Assembly (NCBI RefSeq): GCF_023630705.1
Contig: NZ_JALQEM010000037.1
Location: 186,001-250,000, forward strand
DNA: 64,000 bases
DNA from: Caballeronia sp. GAFFF1
GTDB lineage: Bacteria; Pseudomonadota; Gammaproteobacteria; Burkholderiales; Burkholderiaceae
Reading direction: 5' to 3'
Below the pieces are notes generated by a model. The model was not told the origin of the DNA and searched no databases. It saw only the letters and a list, made by a program, of their open reading frames with translations. Position numbers and translations under genes: made by a program. Numbering within the stretch: position 1 is the stretch's first letter; every line of letters begins with the position of its first letter. Positions 9,087 through 17,414 of the stretch are shown here, in pieces.

Positions 9087-9467
9087 CTAGCTGGCCATCA
9101 ACGCCTTGAATAAGGCCTGATGGTCGAGCGGCTTTTGGAGGCGGGGGCATTGGCGGTATGGGAAGTCCAAGGCTTCGGCGCCATAGCCGGTTGCAAAGAC
9201 GAAGGTGATGTGCCGCAGCGTCAGTGCGTCGGCCACGGGATAAGATTTCTCGCCGTTAAGATCGACATCGAGGATCGCCGCGTCGATGTGTCGGTTGTCT
9301 TGCTCAAGCAACGCCACCGCTTCCTGCGCCGTCGCAACGGGACCGACGACGCTTGCGCCAGCGTGTTGCAGCACCATCGATAGAGCGAGCGCGACTAGGA
9401 AGTCATCCTCGATAACCATGATGGTGCGGCCTTCTAATGTCCTCGCGTCTTCGCTCATTCGAATCAT
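9087..9467 (-). CDS. Single-domain response regulator
   Basis: 126 residues, essentially one receiver domain: acidic pair in VIEDDF (Asp21-Asp22), phospho-acceptor Asp67 in AAILDVDLNGE, Thr93 in FATGYG and Lys112 in LQKPLD, all expected residues present. No output domain. It starts 11 bases after the kinase gene stops and is the obvious phospho-acceptor of that HWE kinase. The LNGE-S-P-VAD-L pattern is typical of receivers paired with HWE/HisKA_2 kinases. Confidence 0.92.
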   Translation of the reverse strand: MIRMSEDARTLEGRTIMVIEDDFLVALALSMVLQHAGASVVGPVATAQEAVALLEQDNRHIDAAILDVDLNGEKSYPVADALTLRHITFVFATGYGAEALDFPYRQCPRLQKPLDHQALFKALMAS

Positions 9468-9478
9468 CCGGCTGTTAT

Positions 9479-12400
9479 TTACCCATTCTTATAGCGGCTT
9501 TCTGATGGCAGAGGAATCTCAATATGGCATGAGACGCCGTCCGCATTGAACTTAAGCTCCGTGCGCGCTCTAAGCGAGAACGTCAGGGCCTGCTCGATCA
9601 ACTGCCGTCCAAAGCCCGTTCTGGTCGTGTCAGGGATTGTGCGCACGCCGCATTCGAGCCACTGAATGATCAAGTTGGAATCTCCTTGCGCCGACGGCTC
9701 AACGCTCCAGCGCACATCCAGCCGGGCGGCTGGATCTTTAAGCGCCCCATACTTGAGCGCGTTCGTAGCCAATTCATGAAGAACCAGCGCTATTGTTTGT
9801 ACGTTCCGAAAGCCCAGCGGGACGACCGGACCGCTAACTGTGATCCGACCGTTGTCTGCGACTCCAAGCGCGCTCAGTTCAAGTTGCACGATGTCACCGA
9901 GCTTGATCAGATTACCGTCCGCTTCTCCGATCAGACCCTGGAGTCGGCCAAGAGCGCCGAGGCGACTAGTGAAGGTTTCGAGAGCGGCATCGTTGGTCAG
10001 GGTCTGTTGCGCGATCGACTGAATGACGGCGAGCAGATTACGCGTGCGGTGCTGCAGTTCGGCGATCAGGACGTGCTGCCTCGTTGCAGCATGCACCATG
10101 CCCGTAACGTCGACGAACGCAATTACCACCCCATCGGTCTTTCCGTTGCCGTCGCGATAGGGCGCGAGACGCACGAGGATGTGCGCCAGTCCGTCATTGC
10201 TAACGACCTCGCGTTCACGAGGTTGGTTTGTATTGAAGACTGCGTCGATATCCGACCCGAGTTGGCGCATATCGAAGCGACTTACCAGTTCGGTGATCGG
10301 GCGTCCCAAATCGATCTGTCGCATATGGAAAACGCTCGCCATCGCTGGAGTGAACGAACGGATCACCAGATTGCGATCGAGGAAAACGGTCGCTACAGAG
10401 GTGCTTTCGAAGAGATTGCGTAGGTCGCTATTCGACCGGTCGAGCGCGTCGATCTTTCGATTGAGCTCGAGGTTGACGGTATGCAGTTCCTCATTAAGTG
10501 AGACGAGCTCCTCCTTGGACGATTCCAACTCCTCGTTCGACGACTGCAGCTCCTCGTTGACTGAGACGAGCTCCTCGTTGGACGACTTAAGCTCCTCCAA
10601 CGCTGTCTCGTATTCTTCGATCATTGACTGCAGGCGGTCACGCGTGTCGCGAAGTTCTTTTTCTATCTGCGCCGCTGTACCTTGGTGCATGGCTTGGGCG
10701 CGCGCGAGCGCGTCCTCGCGCGACAGAACCGGCCCCTGGTCCGCGAAGACAACCAAATACATCGGTTCTGCTTGGGACTGTTGAGGCAGCGGCTCGACCG
10801 TCAAACTGATGATTTGGACACGACCTTCCTCCCCGTCGATCACCACCCCTTCCCGCGTAACGGACCGGCCGGACTCGACGGCCTCTCGAAATACCGAGCG
10901 CAGATCGAGGCTCAAGCCCTTGCGTGCCATCGTGAAGAGATGCCGGCTCGGGACGCCGGGTGCGGCCTCTAGATATTTTCCGGTGTGCGACGAATAATAG
11001 ATCACGTCGCCCTCGCGCGTGGCTATGACATGAGGCGGAGTGAACCGCTCAAGCATATGGCTGTCGACGGCGTGACGTAGGGCGAGACCACCTAGCGCGG
11101 GTCGACTTGGCGCGACGGCAGCCAAATGGCCGATTTTTAGCGAAGACACGGACAATGGGACCCGAACCGGCGGCGAAACGTTGGAGCGGCGGCGAAAAAT
11201 TCGTTGCTTCTTCTCGACGGGCTCAAAAAGGTCATCGAACTGGCTCACATTCTCTGAAGTGCCGAGGAACAGGTAGCCGTCGGGGCGCAGTGCATAGTGG
11301 AACGTTGGAATGACCTGGCTCTGGATCTCCGTGCCGAAATAAATTAGCAAGTTTCGACAGGAGACCAGATCGATACGGGAGAAAGGGGTATCTCGGATGA
11401 CGCTGTGCGGTGAGAAGATGCACATATCGCGGATGTCCTTGGTCAGCACGTAGCAGTTGCCGTCAAGAACAAAGAAGCGGTTGCGCCGCTCATCTGAAAG
11501 ACCATCGAGTAGTGGCAACGGGTAACGCGCCGCGCGTGCGACGCCAAGGGCTGCGTCGTCGATATCGGTCGCAAAAATCTGCACGCGGGGCGCCCGGCCG
11601 ACCCGGTCCATGTGCTCTCGCATAAGTATGGCAATGGAATAAACCTCCTCGCCTGTCGCACACCCGGGCACCCAAACGCGAATCAAGTCGTCGACGCCGC
11701 GGCCCTCGAACAGCCGAGGAACGACCTGGTCGGCCAGCGCTTCGAACGCATCAGAATCTCGGAAGAAGCTCGTGACTTTGATCAGCAGGTCGCGGAACAG
11801 TGCAGTGACTTCTTCTGCATCAACACGGAGTCGTGCGACGTAGGCGCTGGGCGTACCGATCTCAAGCAGCTGCATGCGCCGCTGCACCCGGCGTAGGAAG
11901 GTGTTTGCTTTATATCCGCTGAAGTCGTGGCCTCGTTCGTCGCGTAAGATCGAGTAGATCGCTTTGCGAGCTTCGTCGGAACCGTCCGAATCGGTTGCCG
12001 TGTGTGCATCCGTGGCTTCGGGCAGGATGTCTAGCACGAAGGAGCCGGCGGCGAGGCTCGCCAGCTTCGGGCCCATCTGCTCCACTGGTATCGCAAGATC
12101 TACTAAGCCGGTTGAAATGGCGCTTTCCGGCATGCCCGCATGTTGGGGGCCGAACGCGTCTGGAGCCTGCGCAAGCGTAAGTCCGCCGCGCTCTTTAATG
12201 GCTTTGATACCCAGTGTACCGTCGCCGTCGCCGCCCGACAGCACGACTCCGGCCGACAGTTCGCCAAGGTCCGCGGCAAGGGAACTAAAGAAGACATCGA
12301 CGGTCTTGAGTTCCCGCCTTTGCCTGTCTTGCAGCTGGACGCGCAGCACGCGTTTTTCAATCACTACCACCGCGTCAGCCGGCAGGATGTACACGCTGTT

Positions 12401-12622
12401 CGGCTCGACGGCGGTGTTGTCGGCAATCTCGACCACCCGCATGGACGTGAACCGCGACACGATTTCCGGCAGCAGGCTGTGACGGTCGGGGCTTAAGTGC
12501 GTGATAACAACGCATGCTAGCCCCGGGTTGTCGGGTAAGCCGCGAAAGAAGCCTTCGAGCGCCTCAACTCCGCCAGCAGAAGCACCTATGCCCACGATCG
12601 GAAAGTTATCAGCTCTGTTCAT
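9479..12622 (-). CDS. CheB/CheR fusion with PAS and HWE histidine kinase
   Basis: 1047 residues in a known but complex architecture. CheB-like methylesterase, about 8-195 (GIGASAGGVEAL with Ser15, VITHLSPD, GGDGDGTLGIKAI). CheR methyltransferase, about 215-480 (VWVPGCATGEEVYS SAM-binding motif, FATDIDD, DLVSCRNLLIYF). A long coiled coil, about 650-745 (repeated SSNEEL units). A PAS domain. An HWE-type kinase, with the phospho-acceptor His in ELQHRTRN near residue 860, ALVLHELATNALKYGAL (N box), and GFGRQLIEQAL (G region). It overlaps the ParD-like gene by four bases (ATGA) and is followed at 11 bases by a receiver gene. It probably links receptor-like methylation chemistry to phosphorelay signalling; the stimulus is unknown. 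Confidence 0.95.
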   Translation of the reverse strand: MNRADNFPIVGIGASAGGVEALEGFFRGLPDNPGLACVVITHLSPDRHSLLPEIVSRFTSMRVVEIADNTAVEPNSVYILPADAVVVIEKRVLRVQLQDRQRRELKTVDVFFSSLAADLGELSAGVVLSGGDGDGTLGIKAIKERGGLTLAQAPDAFGPQHAGMPESAISTGLVDLAIPVEQMGPKLASLAAGSFVLDILPEATDAHTATDSDGSDEARKAIYSILRDERGHDFSGYKANTFLRRVQRRMQLLEIGTPSAYVARLRVDAEEVTALFRDLLIKVTSFFRDSDAFEALADQVVPRLFEGRGVDDLIRVWVPGCATGEEVYSIAILMREHMDRVGRAPRVQIFATDIDDAALGVARAARYPLPLLDGLSDERRNRFFVLDGNCYVLTKDIRDMCIFSPHSVIRDTPFSRIDLVSCRNLLIYFGTEIQSQVIPTFHYALRPDGYLFLGTSENVSQFDDLFEPVEKKQRIFRRRSNVSPPVRVPLSVSSLKIGHLAAVAPSRPALGGLALRHAVDSHMLERFTPPHVIATREGDVIYYSSHTGKYLEAAPGVPSRHLFTMARKGLSLDLRSVFREAVESGRSVTREGVVIDGEEGRVQIISLTVEPLPQQSQAEPMYLVVFADQGPVLSREDALARAQAMHQGTAAQIEKELRDTRDRLQSMIEEYETALEELKSSNEELVSVNEELQSSNEELESSKEELVSLNEELHTVNLELNRKIDALDRSNSDLRNLFESTSVATVFLDRNLVIRSFTPAMASVFHMRQIDLGRPITELVSRFDMRQLGSDIDAVFNTNQPREREVVSNDGLAHILVRLAPYRDGNGKTDGVVIAFVDVTGMVHAATRQHVLIAELQHRTRNLLAVIQSIAQQTLTNDAALETFTSRLGALGRLQGLIGEADGNLIKLGDIVQLELSALGVADNGRITVSGPVVPLGFRNVQTIALVLHELATNALKYGALKDPAARLDVRWSVEPSAQGDSNLIIQWLECGVRTIPDTTRTGFGRQLIEQALTFSLRARTELKFNADGVSCHIEIPLPSESRYKNG

Positions 12623-12849
12623 GCCTTGGCCCGGGGCTTGGCGCGTTTGGCCGCCGGTTCCGGAGACGTTGGCACCTCCGCTGCGCCCCGGACAAGCGAC
12701 GCCGAATGGTGACTTTCTTCCTCAAGAAGTCGCAGTCCCGCGCGCACGACCTCACTCGCAGAACCGTATCGCCCGCCGTCAACTTGTTGTCTAATGAATA
12801 AGGCGAGGCGCTCGGTGACGGTTACGCTAAGTGCGTGTTTGCTTGGCAT
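12619..12849 (-). CDS. ParD-like ribbon-helix-helix protein, no partner toxin
   Basis: 76 residues. The N-terminal part (ALSVTVTERLALFIRQQV, GGRYGSASEVVRAGLRLLEE) is the ribbon-helix-helix fold of ParD/CopG antitoxins. The C-terminal part is Ala/Pro/Lys-rich (EPAAKRAKPRAKA) where a ParE-binding tail would be. No ParE-like gene follows; the stop codon overlaps the start of the CheB/CheR kinase by four bases, so the two are translationally coupled. It may be a repressor of this signalling operon instead of an antitoxin (inference). Confidence 0.8.
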   Translation of the reverse strand: MPSKHALSVTVTERLALFIRQQVDGGRYGSASEVVRAGLRLLEEESHHSASLVRGAAEVPTSPEPAAKRAKPRAKA

Positions 12850-13038
12850 AACTTTGGATCTACCAAAGGGGATGATATTGAATAATACCCGGTCGGCGCA
12901 GGGCTTCGGGCTTTGTCATCGACGCTTCAGGCAGCGCGGCGCACCGTTGGGCGCGGACAGCAGGTTGCGACCGCTAGGCAGACGCCAGCGACAGGCCGCG
13001 GCCCGACTGCATATGCCGCTAAGTGAAGGAGGGTCTTT

Positions 13039-13176
13039 GTGAAAATGACATGCGGCGAGTTGCTGGCTAACGTCACTGCTGTCCTGCTTGGCGCTGTTCT
13101 AGTTGGCCTAGTCGCATACAGCCTCTTGAAGATAGCGCTGTTCGTGTTGCTCGCCCTGCATGGCGCGACGGCCTGA
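13039..13176 (+). CDS. Very small single-span membrane protein, 45 aa
   Basis: A GTG-initiated frame of 45 codons with a very good ribosome site (GAAGGAGGG at 13025-13033). The sequence has a short polar start, then VTAVLLGAVLVGLVAY and a second hydrophobic run IALFVLLAL, so it should be an inner-membrane peptide. It is divergent from the ParD-like gene, about 190 bases away. Family not recognised; Burkholderia genomes carry many such orphan membrane peptides. Confidence 0.6.
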   Translation: MKMTCGELLANVTAVLLGAVLVGLVAYSLLKIALFVLLALHGATA

Positions 13177-13513
13177 CCACTGGTTCGATCGGTCCCGAGC
13201 GCCGCGGACTTTTTTCTCGATGATGCGCCGAGTTCTTGGTGTCGGTTCTCGGAACCGATAGCGAGAGGTCAGTTAGCAGCATTATGTGTTTGATGTTCCG
13301 CCTCGAAAGCATGGCGACCGCTGCGGCGCGTTGTCTACACGGTCATCCAGGTAACCTGTGCACGCAAGCCCGGTGGACCGGGCTCAACTGACGCCGGTTC
13401 CGAACACTTTCAGTCTCACAAAGTATTGGACCGTTCGAGAAGCAGCCCGCTGAGGTGGCGCCTAATAAAGGAGGTTACAGCGCGCGCTGCTCGCCGGGAC
13501 GGTGGGTGATTTG

Positions 13514-13651
13514 ATGGCGCGACCCCATGAACATCGCCGTCGCGTGACGGCCACCTACGGCGAGAGCGACACCGCGCAGGAGCAGATTGAGGCCGTCGTT
13601 GAGGCTTGCTTCGAGCCAGACAATTCTTCTGGTAGACAGACACGTAGCTAA
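13514..13651 (+). CDS. Possible small acidic protein, 45 aa
   Basis: ATG at 13514, 45 codons, product beginning MARPHEHRRRVTATYG and continuing with an acidic helix (EQIEAVVEACFEPD). A weak ribosome site (GGTGGG) lies upstream. It converges on the Crp/Fnr gene. Only sequence composition supports it. Confidence 0.3.
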   Translation: MARPHEHRRRVTATYGESDTAQEQIEAVVEACFEPDNSSGRQTRS

Positions 13652-13679
13652 GCGCTGTTGCGGGTGCTGTCAACAGCGT

Positions 13680-14432
13680 TCATGACCGTAACGTTTCTTG
13701 CGAAGGAGCCTCTGTCCGACGGTCCCATGGAAGCATCCGGGCCAGCTCGCGTTTGACTATGCCGTAGCACTCGCACGAGCGCGCTTCTATAGCGGCTCGG
13801 TCTAGAACCTTGATGCGTCCGCGAGTGGTCTGAACAAACCGCGAATCTTGCAGCATACCAAGTGCGTCCGTAACGCCTTCCCGCCGCACGCCGAGTATAT
13901 CGGCGATCATCTGCTGCGTGACGTTCATCTCGTCTGAAGGTCTCCGGTCCGCCTGAATAAGCAGCCACCGGCATAGCTGCTGCCTCACCGAATGGCGGCG
14001 ATTGCAGGCAGCAGTCTGAGCCATTTGTGTGAGCAGAACCTGCAGATACAAGAGCGCAATGCGCTGCAGGGCATCTGAGCGAGCGAAGTGCCCCCGTAGT
14101 GCGCTCCCGCTTACGCGATAAGCGGCGCCCGCATGTTGCACCTCGACTCGCGTGGGCATTGTGTTTCCGCCGGTCAACACCGGCAACCCAGTCATGCCCT
14201 CGCATCCGATCGCCGCGACCTCAACGCAGCTGCCGTTCTCCATCGTGTGCAACATCGTGATCACCGCGGTCGTCGGAAAATACACGTGAAGGATACGATT
14301 CCCGGAGTCGCAAAGAAGCTGCCCCGCGCACAAATGCACGAGTTGAAGGTCCGTTGCGATGGCCTGCCATTCAAGCGCGGGAAGGGTGCGCAATAGGTGG
14401 TTACCGTGAATGTCCGACTGAAGGGTCAACAT
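13680..14432 (-). CDS. Crp/Fnr-family transcriptional regulator (copy 1)
   Basis: 250 residues. The N-terminal half is a cyclic-nucleotide-binding-like beta barrel (about 15-135; GQLLCDSGNRILHVYFPTT, VEVAAIGCEGMTGLPVLTGG) without the Arg/Glu signature needed for cAMP. The C-terminal part is an HTH_Crp domain (about 150-220; MNVTQQMIADILGVRREGVTDAL). No Fe-S Cys cluster of FNR type is evident. A paralogue sharing most of the sequence is at 48426-49160. Members of this group often respond to redox or nitrogen oxides, but nothing here proves the ligand. Transcribed alone. Confidence 0.9.
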   Translation of the reverse strand: MLTLQSDIHGNHLLRTLPALEWQAIATDLQLVHLCAGQLLCDSGNRILHVYFPTTAVITMLHTMENGSCVEVAAIGCEGMTGLPVLTGGNTMPTRVEVQHAGAAYRVSGSALRGHFARSDALQRIALLYLQVLLTQMAQTAACNRRHSVRQQLCRWLLIQADRRPSDEMNVTQQMIADILGVRREGVTDALGMLQDSRFVQTTRGRIKVLDRAAIEARSCECYGIVKRELARMLPWDRRTEAPSQETLRS

Positions 14433-14623
14433 TGCCTCTCGTTCCCTGTCCGTGCGAAGTTGTCTTCACGCGTGCTCTTGGCGCGACTACGCCGTCGCAC
14501 GGAAGCAGTGCTTGCGACGCTCGCGGCCGTTTGCGCAAGTCGCACACTCGCGCTGCGTTCCCCAGTTTAGACTGGATCAACGCGAACCTCGCCGTTACCG
14601 GCGACTGACTTACGCAGCTTGGC

Positions 14624-14887
14624 CTATTCTCGGACTGGTTGTCGATAGACGACGTCTGCCCAACGCTCGTTGGGATAGCGATATTCGTCAGTTTCAAAAC
14701 CGAGAACCTGAAGCAGAAATGACGTCGTTACGCATTCGATGGCACCGTTCAAACCATACCGCCAGTGTGACAGGAAGCTGCGCTCGTCGTGGAACGCATT
14801 TCCGCAAGCTATGCATCTGACGAATCGCTCCCGGTACTGGGGCACCAGGGCTTTTGATGCCCGATGAATACGGTCTGGCTCGGCCAT
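14624..14887 (-). CDS. Possible C2H2-like small protein, 87 aa
   Basis: Start taken at ATG 14887 (MAEPDRIHRASKALV); earlier ATGs are possible. The core reads RCIACGNAFHDERSFLSHW, i.e. Cys-x2-Cys followed by two His residues with roughly zinc-finger spacing, then a hydrophobic segment (TTSFLLQVLGFETDEYRYP). No family recognised. An AGAGAG lies directly before the ATG, too close for an ideal ribosome site. Support comes mainly from the metal-site pattern. Confidence 0.4.
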   Translation of the reverse strand: MAEPDRIHRASKALVPQYRERFVRCIACGNAFHDERSFLSHWRYGLNGAIECVTTSFLLQVLGFETDEYRYPNERWADVVYRQPVRE

Positions 14888-16056
14888 CTCTCTAAATAGA
14901 CTGGCGCTGGCCGTGCGTTGCATTCCACCGCCGCTGCGCCATTCTCCGGCGCGCTTTCTTGCCACCGCTATCCGGGTCGTACAGCTTCCTCTCGATCCGT
15001 TAGGTGGCCCATGACCTTGTCTCCAGGTAATCGTGCCGTCGTAGCCGGGTGCAGCGCCCGAGACTATGGCAGGCCGGGATACTACCGGGTCGCTGCCGAT
15101 TGGCCAATACAGGTATCGCGTCGTAGGAGCGAACGGAGCGGCACTCCGACCATTTGGTAACCCACCGGCCTCGTCTACTGTTCTTCATTTCCCATCTGCC
15201 TCTCCACTATCGTTGTACACCGTATGGACGATGTTAGATAGCAGCCGCTCGCGCCGAGGGGAGCGTACCGGCGGGCCTATTCGTGTGGGACGCGCGAGAC
15301 TAGCCAATCGCTCCCCGGGCCGGACGGGTGAAGCTAAGCCATGCGGTCTACGTGCACCGTCGGGCCACCACCACAGCGACGAGAGAGCAATCTCTGTGGG
15401 CGAGCAGCGCGTCATCGGCGAGCGACCTGAACTACTTTCCGGTGACCGCGGAGATATGTATGTATGTTTCGCTGGACTGCCGCAATTCGGGGGCGATAGC
15501 CTTAGCGGCTCCCGAAGCAGAGGTTCAGTGCACCGGCGCGCCGATGACTAGTGGTCGACGTGCAGCGGCCTCGCGACGCTTGGCCCGCGATCGTCGATAT
15601 ACCGATTGTGCACCGGCCAGGCTCGGAGCGAACGATGCACTTCGTCAAGGGACGTCCGTCGGATCCTGTGTCCTACGGCCGTTATGGGGTCGCAAGTACG
15701 CATTCGCGGTGACGAGGCGCGTCGCTTACGGCCGCTTTCGTGGGAACGGCCGGAGAGCGTTGTAGAGCCGACCTACCGAAGCCTACATTCGAACGTCAGC
15801 AAAGGCCGAAAAGAAAATGCCGTCCAACGGGTGTGCGCCCGCAGAGACGAACAGCCAGTAGTGCAACCGCCGCTGGTTTTCGAATATCCGTTTGCTGGCA
15901 GGCCTTCGAGCGCATCGACTTGAGCGGAATTGCTTGCAAAGACACGTGTGATGCTGGCACCGTGTCGCACGCAGGATAATTTAGGCTGCTACCGATTAGA
16001 GTCTGGACGGCCTCCGGGAGAGAACTTCGAAGGCCGCTCAGTCCAGCGATGCGAGC
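14888..16056. other. Gene-poor region of about 1.2 kb
   Basis: No full-size gene recognised. It contains the 25-codon ORF at 15635-15712, whose internal segment recurs near 7.2 kb, and short stretches such as ACGGCCGCTTTCGTGG that look like degenerate repeated intergenic DNA. Long open frames here are mutually overlapping and low in information. Confidence 0.5.
15635..15712 (+). CDS. Very small ORF, 25 aa, conserved segment
   Basis: ATG at 15635 with GGAG 9-12 bases upstream, then 25 codons (MHFVKGRPSDPVS... ending THSR) and TGA. The part encoding FVKGRPSDPVS matches 7213-7244 with mostly synonymous changes, which argues for a translated peptide or the remains of one. No known family. It could equally be a leftover of a larger decayed gene. 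Confidence 0.35.
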   Translation: MHFVKGRPSDPVSYGRYGVASTHSR

Positions 16057-16731
16057 CTAGAAGGTCGCGCCGTCGCTTTTGTACTGTCCGTCGTATGGAC
16101 CCGCCGGCAGACCCTGACCCGCCTTGTAGACCGAGATCGCATTGGCCTGTTGTGCGAGCGGGACGTAGTTCGGTTTTGCTTTTGCAATAGCGGCCGTGAT
16201 GGCCGCGGCAATCAACATTGCAAGGGGATTTCCAGCCGTCGACGCTTGCGGCGAGTACACCATGCTCTGCTTGTGGGTCCACAAGGTTTCGCCCGTGGTG
16301 CCGCTCTTCAGCGCATAACTGAGATCCACCGTCACCGAAGTCGCAAGCACAGCATACTGAGCGTCCCAACGATTGATAGTGATGTACATGATCGAGTCTG
16401 CGCCGAACATCTTCCCGAGGGCGGTGGGATCGTTGGCGTGAACGAGGTCCGCGTCGCCGAGACCGTCGTCTTCCATGACTCGCTTTGTCAGGTTGACAGG
16501 GAAAACGTAATAGCCGCGCTCTGCCAGCGGCTTGCTGATCGTCGACAGAAAGTAGTCGGGGGCGTCCACATCAACGCTTCGATTTACCACCGGTACGATC
16601 AGAATCGAATGCGGATCAGAATGTCGGAAAGCGCTGTAGTCGTTGTGAACCGGCACTGGAGCGCACGCAGCCATTCCAGTGACGGACGCTGACGCAAATG
16701 CAAGTCTCATGAGACGGGTCATTGTGTTCAT
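16057..16731 (-). CDS. DUF799-family lipoprotein (GNA1162-like)
   Basis: 224 residues from the ATG at 16731, which overlaps the preceding stop as ATGA; the upstream extension lies inside the neighbour gene and is rejected. The signal peptide ends in a lipobox (GMAACAPVP). The body (HSILIVPVVNRSVDVDAP, YFLSTISKPLAERGYYVFPV, FGADSIMYITINRWD) matches the DUF799 putative lipoproteins, which resemble TolB/CsgG-like periplasmic folds. It is the last gene of the CsgG-PEGA-DUF4810-DUF799 operon. These proteins are thought to form an envelope complex with the CsgG-like subunit; the role is not established. Confidence 0.9.
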   Translation of the reverse strand: MNTMTRLMRLAFASASVTGMAACAPVPVHNDYSAFRHSDPHSILIVPVVNRSVDVDAPDYFLSTISKPLAERGYYVFPVNLTKRVMEDDGLGDADLVHANDPTALGKMFGADSIMYITINRWDAQYAVLATSVTVDLSYALKSGTTGETLWTHKQSMVYSPQASTAGNPLAMLIAAAITAAIAKAKPNYVPLAQQANAISVYKAGQGLPAGPYDGQYKSDGATF

Positions 16732-17090
16732 TGTTTCGCCTCCTTCGTGGTGCCTGAGGCAACGCGAATCATTGTCGTCATGAAGACTGTCGATTCGGGC
16801 CATGCAGCCTTTTCCTTCTCGAAGAATACGGCCGCTTGCTTAGATTCTCCGGACTCCAGCAAAACTTGCCCATACTCGGCGTACACGCCTGGCGGAACCT
16901 TTTTCCCGGACGACTCTGCCGCGTTGATCGTGTCGGCCAAATGCTGGGCGAATGCCGTCATGTCACCCGGAGTCTTGTAGTGTTGATACAGTGACGATTC
17001 GTAGTTGCCCCATGCGTACTTCGTCTGAGGCGCGCATGCGGCTGTCATGCTGACCGCCGTGAGCACCACTGCAAGCTTCCATACTTTCAC
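16728..17090 (-). CDS. DUF4810-family lipoprotein
   Basis: 120 residues with a GTG start (17090-17088) that overlaps the upstream TAG by one base, implying coupled translation. Signal peptide with lipobox AVSMTAACAPQ. After it come the family hallmarks KYAWGNYESSLYQHYKTPGD and a helical TPR-like tail (VPPGVYAEYGQVLLESG, AAVFFEKEKAAWPES). In other bacteria DUF4810 genes sit between csgG-like and DUF799 genes exactly as here. Periplasmic, probably anchored to the outer membrane. Confidence 0.92.
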   Translation of the reverse strand: MKVWKLAVVLTAVSMTAACAPQTKYAWGNYESSLYQHYKTPGDMTAFAQHLADTINAAESSGKKVPPGVYAEYGQVLLESGESKQAAVFFEKEKAAWPESTVFMTTMIRVASGTTKEAKQ

Positions 17091-17407
17091 TATTGTTCTC
17101 CTCCGCTCATGACGTCGATGGCAACCGCTTCCCCGTTCGCTGCCAAGATCTTCTTCCTCGCCAGGACAGCAGAGCCCTGTCGGACTTCGACGGAATGTGT
17201 GCCTTCTTCGATGGACATCACACCGCTTACTCCGTCAAACTGGCTCGCCGGCCCGATAAGCTGTCCATCAAAAACAAGCTCGCTGCCGTTGGGTGCGCCT
17301 ACAAGACTGAGCGTCGGGCGCGAACTGCCCGAAACGACGTGGCTGTGAGGCATAGCGCAGCCCGCGAAGGCAACGACGAGCGTTGCGACGCATATGGAAC
17401 GAATCAT
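17090..17407 (-). CDS. Small lipoprotein with PEGA-like domain
   Basis: 105 residues. Lipobox in VVAFAGCAMPHS. The mature part (APNGSELVFDGQLIG, IEEGTHSVEVRQGSAVL, GEAVAIDV) has the pattern of PEGA domains: a short beta-sandwich repeat with DG and G-x-H-x-V motifs found in surface proteins. It lies 7 bases after the CsgG-like gene and overlaps the DUF4810 start, so it belongs to the operon. The three-gene version of this operon is common; the PEGA-like fourth member is less usual to my knowledge. Confidence 0.8.
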   Translation of the reverse strand: MIRSICVATLVVAFAGCAMPHSHVVSGSSRPTLSLVGAPNGSELVFDGQLIGPASQFDGVSGVMSIEEGTHSVEVRQGSAVLARKKILAANGEAVAIDVMSGGEQ

Positions 17408-17414
17408 TTTGAAG

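Noticed and set aside
12619..12849. ParD-like gene as half of a toxin-antitoxin pair
   Set aside because: No ParE-like gene adjacent; the overlap is with a signalling kinase.
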